Source: Rickettsiales bacterium (lineage in GTDB: Bacteria > Pseudomonadota > Alphaproteobacteria > Rs-D84). From it: a stretch of 8,963 nucleotides of DNA. Shown here one piece after another: positions 6,419 through 8,963 of this stretch; the stretch's first letter is position 1; every line of letters begins with the position of its first letter. The notes beneath the pieces are model-generated. The model searched no databases. It was given only the letters and a program-made list of their open reading frames with translations, and was not told where the DNA came from. Made by a program: the position numbers and the translations under genes. The stretch spans positions 1 to 8,963 of the forward strand of contig JAIRZE010000105.1 of NCBI GenBank assembly GCA_031267375.1, written 5' to 3'.

Positions 6419-8224
6419 TTAAAACCCTATTTTTGTCTTTGCAATAAAAATAAATTCATCACGAAAGTCTTTGTTATCTATATATGTCGCGCTGAGTCCG
6501 TGCCAGCTGATTTCGTACTCCACAGCCGGCGATTCACGCAGGTCCAATTTATAATCCGCAAACTGTAATGCTCCGTCAGCCGCCCTGCCCGTCGGCAATC
6601 TGATATCCGCGGATCCGGCGACAATCATCTTTGGCAATCCGACCGCGAATGACCAATCGTTCCAAGTCGCGCCTGCGCCTACCTGGGCGCTGTAAACATT
6701 GCTGAACCCCGTAATGACAGAGTTTTCAGCCGCGCGCGGAATCGCCGCCCAGAATTTCGCGCTTTGAAAAAATTCAATTCCGCCCGCAACAAAACTGTTG
6801 CGCATTCCAGCCGTCATCGCCGGATTATTATTTTCCGTTTGCAAGAATCCTGTGCCGGAAAAAGAGTCATCATTTGAAAGACCGAATCCAAAATTGCCAA
6901 AACTCAGCAGATTGTCTTTTTTGTCATCGCGCAATTTTTGAAATCCTCTGCCGCGTTCTTCCAGTTGAATATGCTGCGACAAAGGCGCGGAAAACGCGCG
7001 TCCGAATTCGTCCAAATACGCGAACTGCAAATTGCCCGCCGCCAGTTTCCGTCCCAAAGCCCCGGACACCCGCGCCGTTCCCAACGGCAAAGCACCGCCG
7101 TTTGCAAGCGGCACAGACATCGCGCCCACCGGCCGTGTCGCCGCTTCCATATCCAGCAGGCCCCAACCATATACTTCGTCAACGCCGGCGTCCCCCAAAT
7201 CTTGCGCCGTCGTAAAAAGCAACTGAGTTATCGCCGCCGAATCCATATATGGAAAGGCCTGGGCAATAACAGCTATCGCGCCGGAAACCATAGGCGCGGC
7301 GAAACTGGTGCCTTCTACCACATAACCGACGCCGTTCACCTGGACCCTGATATCCACCCCTGGGGCTGCTATGCAATAATTCTGGGTTATTCCGCAACTG
7401 TTGCTGAAATCCGCCAAGGCGCCCGCGGCCGTATCATACGCCACCACATTAACAAAGTGTCCCGACAATTCCGGCATCACAAGCGGCAAGGCAGAAAAAG
7501 CCCCGCTTTGGTCCGTCCCGTCATTGCCCGCCGCCCAGACGAAAATTGCATCGCGCCCGGTTGCCGCCGCACTTATTTGATCCAACATTTCCGCAGCGGA
7601 CGCGCCGGATGAATCGCGCAGGTTCGCCAATTGCGCGCGGCTGTAAATTTCCGCCGCGTTTATATCATTTGCAGAAACACCCCAACTGGCATTGAAAATC
7701 CGCTCTGTCTGGGCGCTGGCTATGGCCGCGGCGCTTAAAGAATACAGAATTTTTCCGTTGTCGCCGGAAATTTTGTACTGATGAATTTCAGCGTCCGGGG
7801 CAATACTGCTGCCCGCGGCATACGCCGCAGCCGCGCCGTGCAGGTTTCCGCTGTCCAGAATCGCAATCTGACTTCCCGCGCCGGTCAGACCGCGCGCCAA
7901 TGATTCCGCCAAATTTATCTTATCATAGTGCATCGCGTTGCGGTTGTAATTTGAAATTCCGCCACGGCTCATAAACTCCAAAGGATTTGTCCAGCCGTAT
8001 GCGGTCATAGTCGGCATACTTGTTGCGGGCACGGAATCGCCACCAGATGCACTGGTCGCCAATAAAAAACCGCCAGCCCCAAGTGCCAAACCGCCCAAAA
8101 GAATGGTCAGAAAATCGCTGGATTCAGCGCTTTTTTGCCTATACTGCGGACGCGCGGCAAAAGCATCCGGCGTGCAAAACAGCGCGAGAAGAAAAAGTGC
8201 AAAAATCCCTTTGAATAATTTCAT
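6419..8224 (-). CDS. Surface or secreted subtilisin-like S8 serine protease with C-terminal beta domain
   Basis: This 601-residue protein begins with a Sec signal peptide (MKLFKGIFALFLLALFC, probable cleavage after AFA at 23). A second hydrophobic glycine-rich stretch lies at about 39-60. The S8 domain spans about 80-365: IAILDSG (Asp124), HGAAAAYAAG (His129), the oxyanion motif WAAGN (Asn234) and GTSFAAPMVSG (Ser307), followed by YGWGLLDMEAA. Only four residues separate Asp124 from His129, where subtilisins usually have about 30. The C-terminal part (about 370-601) has the YLDEFGRAF and LP.GR...G features of alphaproteobacterial S8 autotransporters, with alternating hydrophobic residues and a terminal Phe typical of outer-membrane barrels. 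That barrel looks short. The likely role is a cell-surface or secreted protease. The start is ATG at 8224, next to a strong promoter and without an SD. Confidence is high for the family, moderate for the barrel, and uncertain for activity. Confidence 0.93.
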   Translation of the reverse strand: MKLFKGIFALFLLALFCTPDAFAARPQYRQKSAESSDFLTILLGGLALGAGGFLLATSASGGDSVPATSMPTMTAYGWTNPLEFMSRGGISNYNRNAMHYDKINLAESLARGLTGAGSQIAILDSGNLHGAAAAYAAGSSIAPDAEIHQYKISGDNGKILYSLSAAAIASAQTERIFNASWGVSANDINAAEIYSRAQLANLRDSSGASAAEMLDQISAAATGRDAIFVWAAGNDGTDQSGAFSALPLVMPELSGHFVNVVAYDTAAGALADFSNSCGITQNYCIAAPGVDIRVQVNGVGYVVEGTSFAAPMVSGAIAVIAQAFPYMDSAAITQLLFTTAQDLGDAGVDEVYGWGLLDMEAATRPVGAMSVPLANGGALPLGTARVSGALGRKLAAGNLQFAYLDEFGRAFSAPLSQHIQLEERGRGFQKLRDDKKDNLLSFGNFGFGLSNDDSFSGTGFLQTENNNPAMTAGMRNSFVAGGIEFFQSAKFWAAIPRAAENSVITGFSNVYSAQVGAGATWNDWSFAVGLPKMIVAGSADIRLPTGRAADGALQFADYKLDLRESPAVEYEISWHGLSATYIDNKDFRDEFIFIAKTKIGF

Positions 8225-8230
8225 AAGGGA

Positions 8231-8259
8231 ATTATTGCACTATATTATAAGTTTGTCAA
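8231..8259 (-). promoter_or_regulatory. Sigma70-like promoter of the S8 gene, candidate leaderless
   Basis: On the minus strand there is a perfect -35 TTGACA (8259-8254), a 17-bp spacer and a -10 AATAAT (8236-8231). Six bases separate the -10 from the ATG, so the expected +1 is the A of the start codon at 8224. No Shine-Dalgarno sequence precedes the ATG (TCCCTT). An alternative -10, TATAAT (8249-8244), has only a poor -35 and would give a leader of about 13 nt, still without an SD. Confidence 0.6.
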
Positions 8260-8306
8260 CTTTTAATAAACTCTTTCATTCTATTAAACAATTTGATATG
8301 AAATTA

Positions 8307-8444
8307 AACTCGGTGAAAGTTCCCCTCTTGCTCCGGGGTGCCCCCGAAGGGGGCGGGGTGGTCTCTGATTCCTTAATAATAAAAATAGAGACCACCCCGG
8401 CGTTTCGCGCCACCCCAGAGCAGGAGGGGAACTTGCTCCGAGTT
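8307..8444. repeat. Inverted-repeat element C (CTCGGT family), 138 bp, at the metK 3' end
   Basis: The outer arms read AACTCGGTG...GTTCCCCTCTTGCTCCGG and, mirrored, GAGCAGGAGGGGAAC...CCGAGTT. Inside are the stem GCCCCC-GAA-GGGGGC (8340-8354) and a 13-bp stem CGGGGTGGTCTCT/AGAGACCACCCCG (8354-8366 and 8387-8399) around an AT-rich loop. The element ends 4 bp from the metK stop codon (8449-8451), so its folding in the mRNA probably ends or protects the metK transcript. The AT-rich gap from 8225 to 8306 holds the S8 promoter. Confidence 0.8.
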
Positions 8445-8448
8445 TTAT

Positions 8449-8963
8449 TTAACCAATAAACTCTTTCAATTTCCGAGCGGATTCCACGGTATCCTCCCAC
8501 GGCATTGCCTTTGGATCGCCCCCGGTCAGGCAATCAAATATAACCGCGTCAAAATTGTTCAACTCAAAAGTTCTAAATAATTCATTTATAGTTTTCGGCG
8601 ATATTTCCGGATACTGCGCGCGGATAAATTTGGCAACCGCTGATGCGTGCGCCGCCTTTAATCCGTCGCCGGAAATCCGCAATGACTGCAATTTTTTCTG
8701 ACCTATGGCGCCGGACAGCGCCACCGTGCAAGTATTCGCCAGTCCCGCGTCAATAACCGTTTTCGCGATAAAGCGCGCAAACAGCGGCAGCAACTTATCG
8801 CTGGCATAGTGCGGCTTTACCGCGCTGCCGCCGCCGTGCGGAGCATATCCACCGCTGCCGCCGCCGGATGCGATAATCTTTCGCCCGGTCAATCCGCTGT
8901 CCCCCAGTGACCCGTGGCGGACATATTTTCCCGTGCCGTCCACTGTCCATTTGATAGTTTTTT
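8449..8963 (-). CDS. metK: S-adenosylmethionine synthetase, divergent, C-terminal part (runs off the right edge)
   Basis: The frame is open to the right edge and encodes 170 complete codons before the TAA at 8451-8449. A GTG at 8943 is internal and not a start. It aligns from memory with the MetK C-terminal domain: IKWTVDGTGKYVRHG, then GDSGLTGRKII, GGYAPHGGGS, FARFIAKTVIDAGLA, AIG and finally MPWEDT. MetK makes S-adenosylmethionine from methionine and ATP in the cytosol. The GDSGLTGRK motif keeps the Asp, Arg and Lys that correspond to E. coli D238, R244 and K245. The usual SGKDPTKVDRS segment is replaced by SAVKPHYASDKL, which loses the second lysine and changes DR to DK. The usual P.S after YAIG is also missing. 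It could be a working but divergent MetK, a paralogue with a changed role, or a gene starting to decay. The frame is intact. Confidence 0.85.
   Translation of the reverse strand, partial: KTIKWTVDGTGKYVRHGSLGDSGLTGRKIIASGGGSGGYAPHGGGSAVKPHYASDKLLPLFARFIAKTVIDAGLANTCTVALSGAIGQKKLQSLRISGDGLKAAHASAVAKFIRAQYPEISPKTINELFRTFELNNFDAVIFDCLTGGDPKAMPWEDTVESARKLKEFIG

Noticed and set aside
8156..8224. Lipoprotein signal in the S8 protease
   Set aside because: Cys17 is preceded by ALF, which does not fit a lipobox, whereas AFA-A at 21-24 is a good signal peptidase I site.
8103..8533. ORFs on both strands around 8103-8533
   Set aside because: They run through inverted-repeat element C and overlap the S8 or metK genes. 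The repeat-derived PPSGAPRSKRG-type peptide is a usual false positive.

Overview
The window suggests a Gram-negative bacterium, probably a host-associated alphaproteobacterium. The signs are a surface subtilisin with an autotransporter-like C-terminus, a very large cysteine-rich repeat protein of the kind seen in uncultured gut alphaproteobacteria, GTCATCCCGGC-type hairpin repeats common in proteobacterial intergenic DNA, and sigma70-like promoters. The taxonomic call is tentative because it rests on family resemblance recalled from memory. No rRNA, tRNA or CRISPR array was seen.

Layout. Positions 1-3038 (+) hold the 3' part of a huge secreted-type cysteine-rich protein, open across the left edge. 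Its visible part begins with two copies of an 843-bp tandem higher-order repeat, each made of three units of about 93 residues. A hairpin terminator overlaps its stop codon. Positions 3039-3956 are a gene-free stretch of 918 bp between convergent genes. It contains a 159-bp inverted-repeat element, a regular array of four 20-bp palindromes with a period near 80 bp, and a 252-bp MITE with 28-bp terminal inverted repeats and a 9-bp direct repeat. The MITE has inserted between the first and second palindromes. All remaining genes lie on the minus strand, in transcription order: the C-terminal half of a divergent S-adenosylmethionine synthetase (metK, open at the right edge), a subtilisin-like S8 protease with a C-terminal beta domain (8224-6419), a translationally coupled hypothetical protein with possible cysteine-peptidase motifs (6416-5607), and a Vga/Msr-like ABC-F ATPase (5342-3957).

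How they fit together. The S8 protease and the downstream protein form a two-gene unit with a 2-nt gap, driven by a strong predicted promoter whose start point falls on the A of the S8 start codon (a candidate leaderless mRNA). The ABC-F gene has its own candidate promoter and a leader of about 120 nt with a four-codon upstream ORF and a hairpin. This layout recalls attenuation-controlled ribosome-protection genes. Three relatives of one GC-rich inverted-repeat family (ends AACTCGGT...ACCGAGTT) lie beside gene 3' ends, where they may act as terminators. The least explained feature is the phased palindrome array at 3350-3870.
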